Assembly: GCA_020465985.1 (NCBI GenBank)
Contig: JAANYP010004661.1
Span: 102,001 to 166,000, forward strand
DNA length: 64,000 nucleotides
Source: Centrapalus pauciflorus
Lineage: Eukaryota; Streptophyta; Magnoliopsida; Asterales; Asteraceae
Direction of reading: 5' to 3'
The position numbers and the translations under genes were made by a program. Under the pieces are notes generated by a model, which was not told where the DNA came from, did not search any database, and saw only the letters and a list, made by a program, of their open reading frames with translations. Positions 35,469 through 54,997 of this stretch are shown piece after piece (position 1 is the stretch's first letter; each line of letters opens with the position of its first letter).

Positions 35469-35536
35469 AAAGAATGAGGCATTCATTACTTGCGGTTTTG
35501 CCTAACCTTCTAATGGAGCTTGATAGTATGAGCAAG
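35469..35536 (+). other. Possible captured exon inside the Helitron
   Basis: A pyrimidine-rich acceptor (TTTTCTTTTGGCAG) precedes 68 bases that are open in one frame and read RMRHSLLAVLPNLLMELDSM, followed by AAG|GTATAT as a donor. The parent gene is not recognised. One short exon could occur by chance. Confidence 0.3.
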
Positions 35537-38500
35537 GTATATTTGCAGTCCTTTATGACAACAAAAATACTTTAAAATGAAATACTTATTTATTAATAAT
35601 GTTCATTTGCTTGCCTTTTTTCGGTACAACAGTTAACCTAGCAGTGGAAATGACAATTTCCTCCACATAAGGGAGATGTGATGGCTTATGCTTGACTCTA
35701 TGGCTTCCCAAGCAGGAGGATAATCCTCCAATGGCCTCCAGCGACAGCACAACAGTAGTGAAAGCCCTTGTCTTGTGTCCATTCTAGAGTAATCTTTTAA
35801 TCAATCTTAAAACTTTTGATGAATTACAAATGATCAAAACATAAGGTAGCTGTCACTTTACTTCTCCATCGTTTAATCCAATTATTGAAAACAGGCAGGT
35901 TGCTATCTTCAATGTAATTCTCTAATTCTAGGTGGATGCTTCGCTGGCCTCTTCCTCTTAATCTGGGACTCTTCTCAATCGATTAATTTCATCATGAATG
36001 GTGAGTACACATACTTCGTTGGTTGATTTCATTTATCCGATTTAATCTATTATCAAAGGTAGTTCTGGGTTTCAAATTATTTACTTAATCTGTGGAATGC
36101 TTGACTCCTGACATCACAACTTCTTCAATTACCTTTTCATTACTCCCACAATGTTTTTACAGTCTTCTACATCTTTTCAAGTTTTACAAGTTTGAATGTA
36201 TGCAATTTTACATGCATATTAAGTGTGTGATGACACGTTTGACTGAAATTTTCCCTTTCATTGATGTCAGTTAGGATCCATCGATGATCACATATAGTTG
36301 TATTCATGAAAGGGTTCACTAGATTATCTTTCTAATTTGTAACTTTGATATGATTTGTTGTATTCCATAGAAATTAAATGATCCTCAAGGTGGAAAAAAG
36401 TCAGCTTCGTCATTTAAAACAAGAGATTCAAAAGGAATTACTGTGTGTTGAAATTTCGGACATTACCTATGAACTTTGTTCTATATGAAGCTTTCTAATC
36501 GACATAGCCACAAGAAGAAATCACAACCTCTTCATATTGAATAATTAAGCTACTTTGAATAATTTACATCTAGGCTTTAAGATTAAAAGTTTAGAACAAA
36601 TGAAAATATAAATTGGTTGACCCATCATCAAAGAATATGAGATTGTAGGTTTCATAATGTTGTACAAAAAAAACACGTCCTTTTACTTCCAATTGATAAA
36701 TTCCGTTCATTGAGCGTAGATTATATATTAATAAAAAAGAGGAGAAAACCATCAGAGCAAATTGAGTACAAAAGTTAGGACTGTTATATCAGTAATTTGA
36801 TGGGCAGTCGAGGGTTATCTACTTCCATGTTAAGTTCAGAATGAAGTGAAGGTTTATTCCCATATGATTTGCTATCCAGAAAACATATTATTACTCTTAA
36901 ACATGCTACATGTATTTAGATGAAATCACCTTAACCCTCTTCATTCTTTTAGAATTCTTGAATTCTTATCTTTTTACTTTGTCATCCTTTTAATCACAAT
37001 AACCTAAGTGCCATTTCTTGCATTCTTTTTTTTTTCTTTCGTGGCATGGTCATCTATTTTCTTATAAAGATATGAAAAGATTACAGACCAGATAAAAAAG
37101 AGGCAATGAATAGAACTAATTTGTTTCTGGTGCCATTTCCTCCTTCTATGTATGTATGTAACTTCACTTAAAATTCTGTACAGGTTTTTTGCCACGGGGT
37201 TCTATGATTAATTATTGAATTTAATTATGATTTTGGTTGGCAAAGAAGAGACATTGTGGCCAAGAATTCGATTTTTTATTTCAGATTTTATCTATTCCGG
37301 AAGGTACTTTTTCATATCATAGACTTGCTTATTTTCACTTTCAAATTTGAGACACAACATAGTATTCATAGAAAAAATTGGCATAAGGGTTGTCTGGAAT
37401 CTGGATTTGCAAATAAGTTGTAGATACATGAGTATAATGAGGGACATATAGTCAAAGCCAAAGTAAACATCTATATTGTTTAAAACAAGTCTCTAATTAT
37501 TTTACATATTTTTGTTTCATATTGCTCATCATTTTTCTATATTTTACTTATATTTGTTTCATATTGGTATGTATCCATCCATATAATGTTCTTACAGACT
37601 GATGATGGTATGATTTGAAGAAAAAGAACAACCCATTTTTTCGTCAATTCATGTAATCCCTCTTTCTAAAGGTATTGATCCCCTAACTATTGCCTTTATA
37701 AAATGTTATGATACCTAATAGACAACTATTTGAGCAAACATTCTCCATACTCTGCTGAAGCTTGAAAGGGCTAACAAAATCTATGCATGCTCCTGTGTTG
37801 CTTGCTCTCTACACTGCTCTATTTTTTATCAAGTACATTTGAAATGAATCCTCCCAATAGCTAAGTCGGTGTCTTCTGAATTTCATGCTCAACAAGTTTA
37901 TTCTCGTTCCCATTTCTTGTTTTGTCACTACTGTGTGTGCTAAATTGAGTACGTAATTTTCTGATTATTTGGATTATGTGTTAATTCTCTGTGATACAAT
38001 TTACTGATTTTCTGGATGCAATTGCAAAGTTCTTGATGAATGGTGAACCATGAATGATAAAATATTTTGTAAATTCATGGTACAGGTTATGAACAAATTT
38101 ATGCAATGTTTTTTTGTAGCAATTTGCAAGCATGTGAATCTTCGATTGGGCCATATAGTTTGGTTGTGATCGACAATTCACGAGTATGCTCAACAATTGG
38201 GGACATTGAGCATTCGACATTGAGCATTCAGAACTATCCTGATCTAGCCAATCATCCATGACATTCCTACATAACTAAATTTTTTAGGCTTAAATAAATT
38301 AGTATATCCCACTTTAGCCAATCTTCCAGGGTTAGTTAATGTGATTTAACTTGTTAAATGTTTTTCTGCAATAGTCGGTCAACACATGTGTATTTTGTTT
38401 TTCAAGCAAATAGGATTTTGTATACACAAGTTTTACCTATAAACTAAAGTCAATTATGTAAGCATAAACAGAGGAGCGTTTTTTAACTACAAGTTTATAT

Positions 38501-38934
38501 TTCTCTCTCTCTACTTAACATGTCTCCTTAAACATGGTCCTTTCCGATCAATATTAGAGCCCTTTGTGCGTGAATTATGTGGTCCAATGCATGTGTTATT
38601 TGGGATTTAAAATAAGATGCATTTAATTTGTTTGGTTCATTGATGAAAGATGTCATATAACTTAAACTACACAAGGAGTCCACCAACATGGTCAGACGGT
38701 CTTTGTGATATTGGATACACATGCAATATTATGTCATTACCCACACAAATTCATGCCATTTTTATAAGTCAAGCTACAATGGTGTGAGTGCTAGGCATTT
38801 TTATTACACCAGGATATATTTTAGTCTTGACATATAAAATATTTGCTTTTCATTATTCAAATTTGTTGTGGAAATATTACCTTATTTATTTAGTTCTATA
38901 ATAGAATATTTACTTGAGTTTCATGTTTGATTCA

Positions 38935-39390
38935 TCAACTTCAATCGGAGGTCTTAATAAAGTGCGTGACATTGGGGTCCGACTCACCTACTAATCTTTT
39001 GCTTATAGATGTTGCTACTTGCAATGCTATGACTCAAGATGAATCTGGTGTTTTTCCAAAGCTTGAAGTTGTTTCGAAGATTGTTATGTGAATATTGCTT
39101 TCATTTGGGTTAGCTTTCGATGCATGGTCTGGAGTTGTTTGAACGATGTTGATGTCTTTCTTTGCTAGCTTTGGTGTTGTTTCGCATAAAAATTCTTCGG
39201 CTTGCTTTGTTTTACCTTGCTTTATTTTGGCTGGCCTTGTTTTTGCCTTGCTTAGTTAGTCTTGGAGCAAGTTCTAAGTCTTGTGGTTTGCCTTTTGCTG
39301 CTTGGCTTTGATGGATAACTAGGAGTTGTCATGTACATTTATCTTCAATTTATAAAATTTTCTGTTACCAACAAAAAAATATTGATTCGT
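38935..39390 (+). mobile_element. Probable 5'-truncated LINE tail inside the Helitron
   Basis: GC/T-rich sequence with repeated TTGCTT and TTTGCCTTG motifs ends with AATTTATAAAATTTTCTGTT, ACCAAC and a short A run. This wording is like the 3' untranslated end of plant L1-type LINEs. No reverse transcriptase remains. Start coordinate is a guess. Confidence 0.4.
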
Positions 39391-40317
39391 GATGTTTTTG
39401 TACTTGTCATTAACATGATAATTTAAGAAGTTTGTATATTTATTATTTAGCCAAAAGTCAAAGCCGCATAAGATGGAACTAGGCAAGTAAGGAAATCATG
39501 AAATTTGGTTTTTTAGTTTCGAAATCGAATCAAACTCAATCGCTACTGTTATATAGTTCGGTTCGGTAAATTCTAAAATTGACGTGCTTCAGTGTTCGAT
39601 TTGGTTCCCAAAATTTTCTAAACAGAGGAAACAAAAAAAGGAACCCCGTCGTCTACAATTCACTACAAGTAATTTACTAAATTTAGGATTTTATTAAAAT
39701 TACATCATGTTGTATTGTACGAGTGCGCCATTCCGCCCCCAATCGTTGGGCTACCTACTCGATCGTGGACTAACTTCCATAAAACTTCCTTTCATTTAAA
39801 TAAAATCAATTATATTCAGTAGTAAGTGTAAGTGTAGTTGTTATCATCAAGCCACAGGATAGCTTTGTTGATATAACTTTTTGCTTCACAAATGTCATCA
39901 TACATGAATCATGTTTAGGTCCATCGGTTACTAAGTGTGGACATTTTCGGGCTTCAGACTTATATCTTATGATTGTTTACATGGAGCTAATTTATGTTCA
40001 TAATGTGTGATTTTGGTCAGAATTTGAGCAGTGGAAGCTCACAAGACTCTAGACACATACATGTGAACTAACCACACCCACATAATTTGTTGCTAGCTAA
40101 CTAAGTTTAAGATATGAGAAGTATAAACCAAACCATGTCATGTTAAAATTTTAAACTTTTCTCTACGATCAATTATATTGGTTTACATTTTAGGACACTC
40201 GTATCGGTCGCCGCAACGCGCGGGTATCATAACTAGTATTAATTAAAACACGTTGAAAAATATTTTTATGAGTGGCACCTTCTGGTGCACTGCATAATAG
40301 GTGATACTCACTTGAAC

Positions 40318-40720
40318 ACACATAGGAATATAGGATCGAATGAAATCATATATTTGTACGAGATATTGAATCAAAGAACAAATATTCTAAATCATATTGT
40401 TATTTCATTATTAAAAGAATATGTTGAATAAAATGGGGTCCGATATTCACGTAAAAATTATAAATATTGTATAAACCGTAGAAAAATTCGCATCACAAAA
40501 CAAATTTTTTGGTATATTAATTTATAAAATTTTCATTCTTAATGTTATATCAGAGAAATAATTTTGCATCACATGATGCGAAAAATAATTTTGTATCATA
40601 GTTATAGTTTTAAATTCACGACGTAATATGTTTAACTAAGATGTAAATATGTTGTCTTGTGATGTAAGTTTTTATGGTATTTATTAAACATTTGGTTTTA
40701 CATGAACCTTGTTCTCTTTT
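40318..40720. other. Unassigned sequence between elements
   Basis: AT-rich, with paired GCATCACATGATGCGA and other short palindromes around 40490-40600. It may be a further small element, but no ends were found. Confidence 0.4.
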
Positions 40721-41231
40721 TAGGGGTGTAAACGAGACGTTACAACTCGTGAGCTACTCGGGATTGACTCGTAGAAAGCTCGAAATTGACTCGCAGTTAA
40801 TCGAGCAGAGCACGACTTTGAGCTACTCGAGTAGTAATCGAGTTGGGATCGAGTATTAAAATAGTATGCTCGATAGGCTCGCGAGCCTAATCGAGCTTGA
40901 GTTTATAAGTTTACATTTTTACCCTTCAACTTTTTAATATTATATTCTTATCACTTTTTTATAAATCAAACTATATAATCTTAAACCTAAAATTGCATTC
41001 TTATATTTTTACCCTTGATTGTTGTTGGGATAAAATTATATTGAATATTTTGTATTTATATTTCAATTTCCTTTATCCCGAATTTAATCGAGCCGAGTCG
41101 AGCTTGATAGTATTGAGTAATTTATTGAGTCGAGCTCGAGTTTAAAAACTAAGGCTCGATTGAGCTCGAGTTCGAGTTTTATTTTCAAGTTCGAGCTTGG
41201 TGATACTCGACTCGGCTCGATTACACCCCTA
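40721..41231. mobile_element. hAT-type MITE, no target duplication seen
   Basis: The ends are TAGGGGTGTAAACGAG and a matching CTCGATTACACCCCTA. Many CTCGAG/GAGCTCG motifs lie near both ends in opposite orientation. The flanking octamers (TCTCTTTT, GGTGCGCT) do not match, so one flank may have been lost. The right flank (41232-41272) is the last part of a family C element. Confidence 0.7.
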
Positions 41232-41274
41232 GGTGCGCTGCATGCCTGTATAATAGGTGGTACTCACTTGAGCA
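41232..41274 (+). mobile_element. Family C element, right-end fragment
   Basis: GGTGCGCTGCATGCCTGTAT then AATAGGTGGTACTCACTTGAG match the right terminus of family C, followed directly by a TATG/TA tract. The rest of the copy is not visible to the left of the hAT-type MITE. Confidence 0.6.
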
Positions 41275-41281
41275 TATGTAT

Positions 41282-41361
<80 letters not shown>
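41275..41361. repeat. (TATG)n(TA)n microsatellite
   Basis: Left flank of the family D element at 41362. Confidence 0.95.
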
Positions 41362-41363
<2 letters not shown>

Positions 41364-41770
41364 TTCGTGTGAGTACCTAAAAAATGTAGAGTACCGTGAG
41401 TATCTTTAAACACACAGGTTTTAGATGTCAACATGCTCCGAATTTTTTTTTTTTTTCATATTCATTTGAATACAAATAATATAAGGCTATTTGTAAAATA
41501 ATTACACACATTCACACTTTATAGCCTTTTAAAGTCACGTGAACGTAAAAAAATTCATGTGAACATGCTTAGTGGCGAACATACGTTCACAACTATGCAG
41601 TTCATGTGAACACACACGTTTCACATAGTTCTAGTGTGTGTTTATGTGTAATTTTTTTAAAGTAGTCTTATATAATTGATTTAAACATGATCATGAAAAA
41701 AAATTTCAAAAAAAATGGTTTCAAACGAGGTATCTCCGGTACTCCACAAAAATAACGGTACTCATTTGAA

Positions 41771-41772
<2 letters not shown>
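41362..41772 (-). mobile_element. TA-microsatellite TIR element, family D, inverted copy
   Basis: It starts GGTTCGTGTGAGTACC and ends GGTACTCATTTGAACC. The right side carries GAGGTATCTCCGGTACTCC, the reverse complement of the left side of the copy at 9620. TA tracts flank both sides. It is 411 bp. Confidence 0.82.
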
Positions 41773-41844
<72 letters not shown>

Positions 41845-41856
41845 CATACATATAGA
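41773..41856. repeat. (TA)n microsatellite between elements
   Basis: TA run with CATATACATACATATA at its right edge, between family D and family A. Confidence 0.95.
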
Positions 41857-42122
41857 TGGAGGTTCAATGGAAAACCACAATGCACCTGAAAACTTGTGAA
41901 AACCGCACTGCACCACTACAAAGGTATCAAATTCCCCGCGTGATGCATCAAAATCCCGCGTGATGCATCAAATTTCCCGCATGATGCATCAAAATCTCGC
42001 GTGATGCATCACCTTATTTACGATCATGTCACCGCGTTTTTCATTAAATGCACCAAATCGGACGGTATGCGTAGGTTTCCATGGTTTTCATGTGCATAGT
42101 GGTTTTCCATTGAACCCACCCC
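41857..42122 (-). mobile_element. TA-microsatellite TIR element, family A, inverted copy
   Basis: GGTTCAATGGAAAACC at the left and GGTTTTCCATTGAACCC at the right. Units read GCGTGATGCATCAAAATC, the reverse of the copies at 10078 and 24830. Confidence 0.88.
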
Positions 42123-42240
<118 letters not shown>

Positions 42241-44276
42241 GGTTCAAAAGAGTCCCTTTAAAAATCCAGTGTACCAAGGGTACCCATCCAAAGCCACAAG
42301 ATTAAATAAATCAATGGTTGTGATCAAAAAATGAAACTCCATGCGCCTCCCCCTTTTTTTTAAGCTGGAAGGGTATTTTCGTAATTGCAGCGACCATTCA
42401 CATTAATTGATCATTCACATTACTTAATTATTCATTCACATTACTTAATTGACCATTCACATTACTTAATAACCATTCACATTACTTAATTGACCATTCA
42501 CATTACTTAAATGATCATTCACATTACTTATTTGATCATTCACATTACTTAATTGTTCATTTACAACACTTATTTGATCATTCACAAGAATTATTTGACT
42601 ATTTACAATTTTTTTACACTTATTTGATCATTCACGACATTTATTTGATCATTCACAATAATTATTTAACAATTTACATTTCTTTTATAAATAATTGATC
42701 ATTCATATTACTTAATTGATCATTCAAATTACTTAATTGACCATTCATATTACTTAATTAATCATTCACAACACTTATTTGATCGTCACATGAATTATTT
42801 GACCATTCACAATAATTATTTGACAATTTACAGTTCTTCTACACTTATTTACCATTCACAATAATTACTTGACTATTCACACTTCTTCTACGTTTATTTG
42901 ATCATTCACAACACTTTTATGATCATTCACAACACTTGTTTGATCATTCACAATTCTTCTACACTTATTTGATCAATCACAACACTTATTTGATCATTCA
43001 CAAGAATTATTTGATCATTCATAGTATTTATTTAATCATTCACATTAATTATTTGATCATTTATAATAAGTTTAGAAAAAGAGTGAATGATCAAATAATT
43101 ATTGTGAATGATCAAATAAGTGTTGTGAATGATCAAATAAGTGTAGAAGAAGTGTAAAAGTCCAATAATTATTGTGAATGATGAAATAAATACTATAAAT
43201 GGTCAAATAATTCATGTGAATGATCAAATAAGTGTTGTGAATGATCAATTAAGTAATGTGAATGGCCAATTAAGTGATGTGAATGATCATTTAAGTAATC
43301 AATTAAGTAATGTGAATGGTTAATTAAGTAATGTAAATGGTCAATTAAGTAATGTAAATGATCATTTAAGTAATGTGAATGGTCAATTAAGTAATGTGAA
43401 TGATCATTTAAGTAATGTGAATGATCAAATAATTATAAAAAGAATTGTAAATAGTTAAATAACTATTGTGAATGATCAAATAAGTGTACAATAAATATTA
43501 ATAGTTAAATAAGTGTTGTGAACGACCAATTAAGTAATGTGAATGGTTAATTAAGTAATGTGAATGATCATTTAAGTAATGTGAATGGTCATTTAAGTAA
43601 TGTGAATGGTCAATTAAGTAATGTGAATGCTCATTTAAGTAATGTAGTAATGTGAATGGTCAATTAATCAATGTGAATGGTCAATTAAGTAATATGAATG
43701 GTCAATTAAGTAATGTGAATGGTTAATTAAGTAATGTGAATGATCAATTAAATAATGTGAATGGTCAATTAAGTAATGTGAATGGTTAATTAAGTAATGT
43801 GAATACTCATTTAAGTAATGTAGTAATGTGAATGGTCAATTAAGTAATGTGAATGGTCAATTAAGTAATGTGAATGGTCAATTAAGTAATATGAATGGTC
43901 AATTAAGTAATGTGAATGATTAATTAAGTAATGTGAATGATCAATTAAATAATGTGAATGATCATTTAAATAATGTGAATGGTCAATTAAGTAATGTGAA
44001 TGATTATTTATGTAATGTGAATGGTCAATTAAGTAATGTGAATGGTTAATTAAGTAATGTGAATGATCAAATAAGTGTACAAAAAGTATAAATTGTTAAA
44101 TAAGTGTTGTGAATGATCAATTAAGTAATGTGAATGATCAATTAACTAATGTGAATGATCAATTAATGTTAATGGTGAATTAAGCAATGTGAATGGTCGC
44201 TGTAATTACGAAAATACCCTTGTCTATGTGCGGTACGCTGGATACGCAGGCTTTTGGAAGGGACGCTGTGGAACCA
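42241..44276 (+). mobile_element. Family F TIR element built of an inverted 21 bp minisatellite
   Basis: The left end GGTTCAAAAGAGTCCCTTTA is loosely mirrored by the right end AAGGGACGCTGTGGAACC. Next inward, GGTATTTTCGTAATTGCAGC pairs with GCTGTAATTACGAAAATACC. The interior is a minisatellite of about 21 bp: 42400-43075 reads as CATTCACATTACTTAATTGA units, and 43080-44200 as the reverse complement, GTGAATGGTCAATTAAGTAA. The element can therefore fold into one long hairpin. Because the unit is seven codons, it keeps frames open by chance; the resulting VND-QLSN-type peptides are not genes. Confidence 0.82.
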
Positions 44277-44304
44277 AATTCTTTCTCTCTCTCTCTCTCT
44301 CTCA

Positions 44305-44340
<36 letters not shown>
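44277..44340. repeat. (CT)n(TA)n microsatellite
   Basis: About 20 CT units and 9 TA units between family F and family C elements. Confidence 0.95.
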
Positions 44341-45238
44341 GGTTCGAGAGAGTACCACCCATTATGCAACGCATCAGAAGGTACCACCTTTAAAAAAACT
44401 TTTTAAATTTTTTTTTCATAAACATGTATTAATTATATGAAGATCATATGTAAATTTTCACATACATTCACATCTCCTAGCCCCTAAAAAACGATGTGAA
44501 CACACACTTACATAATTTTGAAGACATGTGAAAATGCATTTATGTGATGCGTGTTTTCATGCACTTAGAGTGTTCGGATTTGTGTAAAATTTACATGATC
44601 TGTGTAATGTTAATTAAAACATGTTCATAAAAAAAATTCAAAAAATTTATTTTTAAGGGTGGTACCTTCTAGGGGTGTTATTCGGGCGGGTAAATTGGGT
44701 ATCGGGTTATTCGGGTTTGAGTGTGTGGGTTAGCTAACCGACCCGAACCAAATAAGGGAACGGGTTAATCGGTTTCGGGTTAAATGGTATCGGGTTATTC
44801 GGTTTTGGTTAAATGAGTTATTCGGTTTTGGTATGAAAATTGAAATCATCAACAAAGTAGTTTAAACGGGTTAAATGAGTTGGGTAATTTGGGTAAAACG
44901 GGTTAAATGGTGTGATTGTCAAAAATAGGTATTTACATATTTACATTCTATATATAAACAATACTAGTTATAATTATAAACAAATAAAAAAAATAAAAAA
45001 TATATGTTAAACGGGTTATTCGGGTTATTTGGGTGCCCAAATAAGCATGAATCCTATCCATAAACCGAACCGAATTACTTATTCGGGTAACATTTAACCC
45101 GAATAAGGAACCTGAAAACCGAAATATCTGACCCATTTAACCCGATTAAGGTTCGGTTCGGGTGGGTTATTCGGGTTCGGTTATTTTGCACACCTCTAGT
45201 ACCTTTTGCTGCGCTGCATAATGGGTGGTACTCACTTG

Positions 45239-45241
<3 letters not shown>
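44341..45241 (+). mobile_element. Family C TIR element carrying a hAT-type MITE
   Basis: It starts GGTTCGAGAGAGTACCACCC and ends GTGGTACTCACTTGAAC. The inside matches 54252-54626. Positions 44670-45206 interrupt the right inverted repeat (GGTACCTTC | insert | TTTTGCTGCGCTGC). Without the insert it is about 364 bp. Confidence 0.87.
44670..45198. mobile_element. hAT-type MITE nested in family C
   Basis: The ends are TAGGGGTGTTATTCGGGC and TTATTTTGCACACCTCTA. The flanks are GTACCTTC (44662-44669) and GTACCTTT (45199-45206), an 8 bp duplication with one mismatch. Multiple GGGTTATTCGGGTT motifs near the ends repeat in both orientations. It is 529 bp. Confidence 0.87.

Positions 45242-45274
<33 letters not shown>
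45242..45274. repeat. (TA)n microsatellite between elements
   Basis: About 16 TA units between family C and family E. Confidence 0.95.

Positions 45275-49547
<4,273 letters not shown>

Positions 49548-49629
<82 letters not shown>
49548..49629. repeat. (TA)n microsatellite between elements
   Basis: About 40 TA units between family B and family A. Confidence 0.95.
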
Positions 49630-49632
<3 letters not shown>

Positions 49633-49896
49633 GCGGGTTCAATGGAAAATCGCTATGCACATGAAAACTATGGAAACCTACGCATACCGTCTGATTTGGT
49701 GCATTTCATGAAAACGCGGTGGCATGATCGTAAATAAGGTGATGCATCACGCGGGATTTTGATGCATCACGCGAAAAATTTGATGCATCACGCATGATTT
49801 TGGTGCATCACGTGGGGAATTTAATACATTTGTGGTGGTGCAGTGCGGTTTTCACAAGTTTTCAGGTGCATTGTGGTTTTCCATTGAACCTCATTC
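49630..49896 (+). mobile_element. TA-microsatellite TIR element, family A
   Basis: GGGTTCAATGGAAAATCGC at the left, GGTTTTCCATTGAACCTC at the right, with GATGCATCACGCGGG units inside. Only a short TATATATATATA spacer separates it from the inverted copy that follows. Confidence 0.88.
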
Positions 49897-49910
49897 TATA
49901 TATATATATA

Positions 49911-50173
49911 GGGAGGTTCAATGGAAAACCACCATGCACCTGAAAACTTGTGAAAACTGCACTGCACCACCACAAATGCATCAAATTCTCCGCGTGATGC
50001 ATCAAAATCCCGCGTGATGCATCAAATTTCCCGCGTGATGCATCAAAATCTCGCGTGATGCATCACCTTATTTACGATCATGCCACCTTGTTTTTAATGA
50101 AATGCACCCAATCGGACGGTATGAATAGGTTTCCATAGTTTTCAGGTGCATAGTGGTTTTCCATAGAACCCAC

Positions 50174-50177
<4 letters not shown>
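49911..50177 (-). mobile_element. TA-microsatellite TIR element, family A, inverted copy
   Basis: GGTTCAATGGAAAACCACC at the left and GGTTTTCCATAGAACCC at the right (one substitution in the terminus). Units run as CGCGTGATGCATCAAAATC. With the preceding copy it forms a tail-to-tail pair able to fold into one hairpin. Confidence 0.88.

Positions 50178-50265
<88 letters not shown>
50178..50265. repeat. (TA)n microsatellite between elements
   Basis: About 43 TA units between family A and family B. Confidence 0.95.
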
Positions 50266-50266
<1 letters not shown>

Positions 50267-51237
50267 AGGTTCAATTGAGAATTTTTATGCATCGAGAACC
50301 TCGAGGAACTTTTGTGCATCGGATAATCTACCAAGGGTGCACAAAGGGCATTTAGGAAAAACTAAAGATATGGTAATTAATTTATTTCTAAAAATCATTA
50401 AAAGATAATTAGGAGTTACATTTTGAATTAAAAATCTCATATTAACTACATTCCTCATTTTCCTCCCCATTTCTCTCTCTCTCTCGCTCTCTCTCTCTCT
50501 ATAATCAAGTTCTTCATGATTTTCATAGTGATATGATTTGAAGATGAAGATTAACGATGAACAAAGATGATGATGAACATGAACAATAGATGCAACCGAT
50601 GATGATTATGAAGAACACGATGCATAGATGAATGATGAACGATGAATAATGAAGATGCATAGATGGATGATGAACAATGATGATGCATAGATGGATGATA
50701 AACGATGAACAACGAAAAATGATAATGCATAAATGGATGATGAACAATGACGATGCATAGATGAATGATGAACAAGTTGAACACGATGCATAGATGAATG
50801 AGGAATATGAACGACGAACACGATGCATAGATTAATGATGAACAAGTTGAACACGATGCATAAATGAATTTGTGTATTTTTTTTTGTTAAATGCGTCTTT
50901 TTTTAGCACGATGCGCATAGATAAACACGATTAACAATGAAATGCACCGATCTCCATCAAATTTTTTGAATTTGTGTAATTTTTGTTAAATTTAAAAAAT
51001 TTATCAACTGAATTTATTTAGCATTTATTCTTTGATTATTTGTTGAAATATTAAATTTAATGAAGTGTGCACATTCCCCAAAATGTCCTTCCTTGTTTGT
51101 TTCTATAATGCACAAGATGCATAAAATTGTCCAACTATTTACCCTTTTGTCATTAACCTAATCCATACATTTTTTTGATCTAATGGATGATATAGTTTCT
51201 TTTGTACCTTGATGCATAAAAGTTCTCAATTGAACCT

Positions 51238-51240
<3 letters not shown>
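50266..51240 (+). mobile_element. TA-microsatellite TIR element, family B
   Basis: It starts GAGGTTCAATTGAGAATTTT and ends AAGTTCTCAATTGAACCTCC. The body is highly similar to the copy at 46237 in order and sequence: CT tract (50470-50500), GATGCATAGATGAATGATGA array (50560-50860), TTAAATTTAATGARGTGTGC near the right. Confidence 0.87.
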
Positions 51241-51307
<67 letters not shown>

Positions 51308-51310
51308 ATG

Positions 51311-51354
<44 letters not shown>

Positions 51355-51364
51355 CACACACATA
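51241..51364. repeat. (TA)n with TATG/TATATG tail
   Basis: About 31 TA units followed by hexamer-like TATATG repeats and a CACACACA end. Confidence 0.95.
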
Positions 51365-54251
<2,887 letters not shown>

Positions 54252-54626
54252 GGTTCAAGTGAGTACCACCCATTATGCAGCGCACCAGAAGGTACCTGTC
54301 TTAAAAGTATTTTTTATGAAATTTTTTTTCATGAACATGTTTTAATTAACATGATGAAGATCATATGTGAATTTCACGCAAATCCGAAAACTCTAAGGGC
54401 ATGAAAACACGCATCACATAAATGTGAGTTCACATGTATTCAAAATCATGTAAGTGTGTGTTCACATCACTTTTTAGGAGCTAGGAGATGTGAATGTATG
54501 TGAAATTTACATACGATCTTCATAATGCTAATTAAAACATGTTTATGAAAAAAAAATTTATAAAAAGTTTTTTTAAAGATGGTACCTTCAGGTGCGCTGC
54601 ATAATGGAGGTACTCTCTCGAACCAT
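54252..54626 (+). mobile_element. TA-microsatellite TIR element, family C, intact copy
   Basis: It starts GGTTCAAGTGAGTACCACCC then ATTATGCAGCGCACCAGAAG, and ends with the mirrored GCGCTGCATAATGGAGGTAC and CTCTCGAACC. The termini pair for about 45 bp. It is 375 bp, uninterrupted, and serves as the reference for the split copies at 30482 and 44341. Confidence 0.88.

Positions 54627-54997
<371 letters not shown>

Larger units (their letters stand above)
30748..40236 (+). mobile_element. Long (about 9.5 kb) Helitron without visible Rep/helicase
   Basis: It starts TCTATTATCTATTACTATAT after a host A and ends with hairpin CCGCAACGCGCGG (40211-40223), then GTATCATAACTAG before a host T. The family C element around it rejoins precisely. 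Such length in a non-autonomous Helitron usually means captured host DNA. The inside has T-rich, intron-like stretches and splice-like borders (for example 35469-35536), but no long open frame and no protein I recognise. It includes a T51 tract, a 74 bp tandem duplication, a TG/TA microsatellite and a probable LINE tail. Confidence 0.82.
30482..40317 (+). mobile_element. Family C TIR element split by a Helitron
   Basis: The left part, 30482-30747, starts GGTTCGAGAGAGTACCACTC and runs to a TTTGTAA stretch. The right part, 40237-40317, starts TATTAATTAAAAC and ends GGTGATACTCACTTGAAC. Joined, they read like the intact family C copy at 54252-54626 (TAATGCTAATTAAAAC at the junction). Without the insertion it is about 347 bp. 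Confidence 0.85.
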
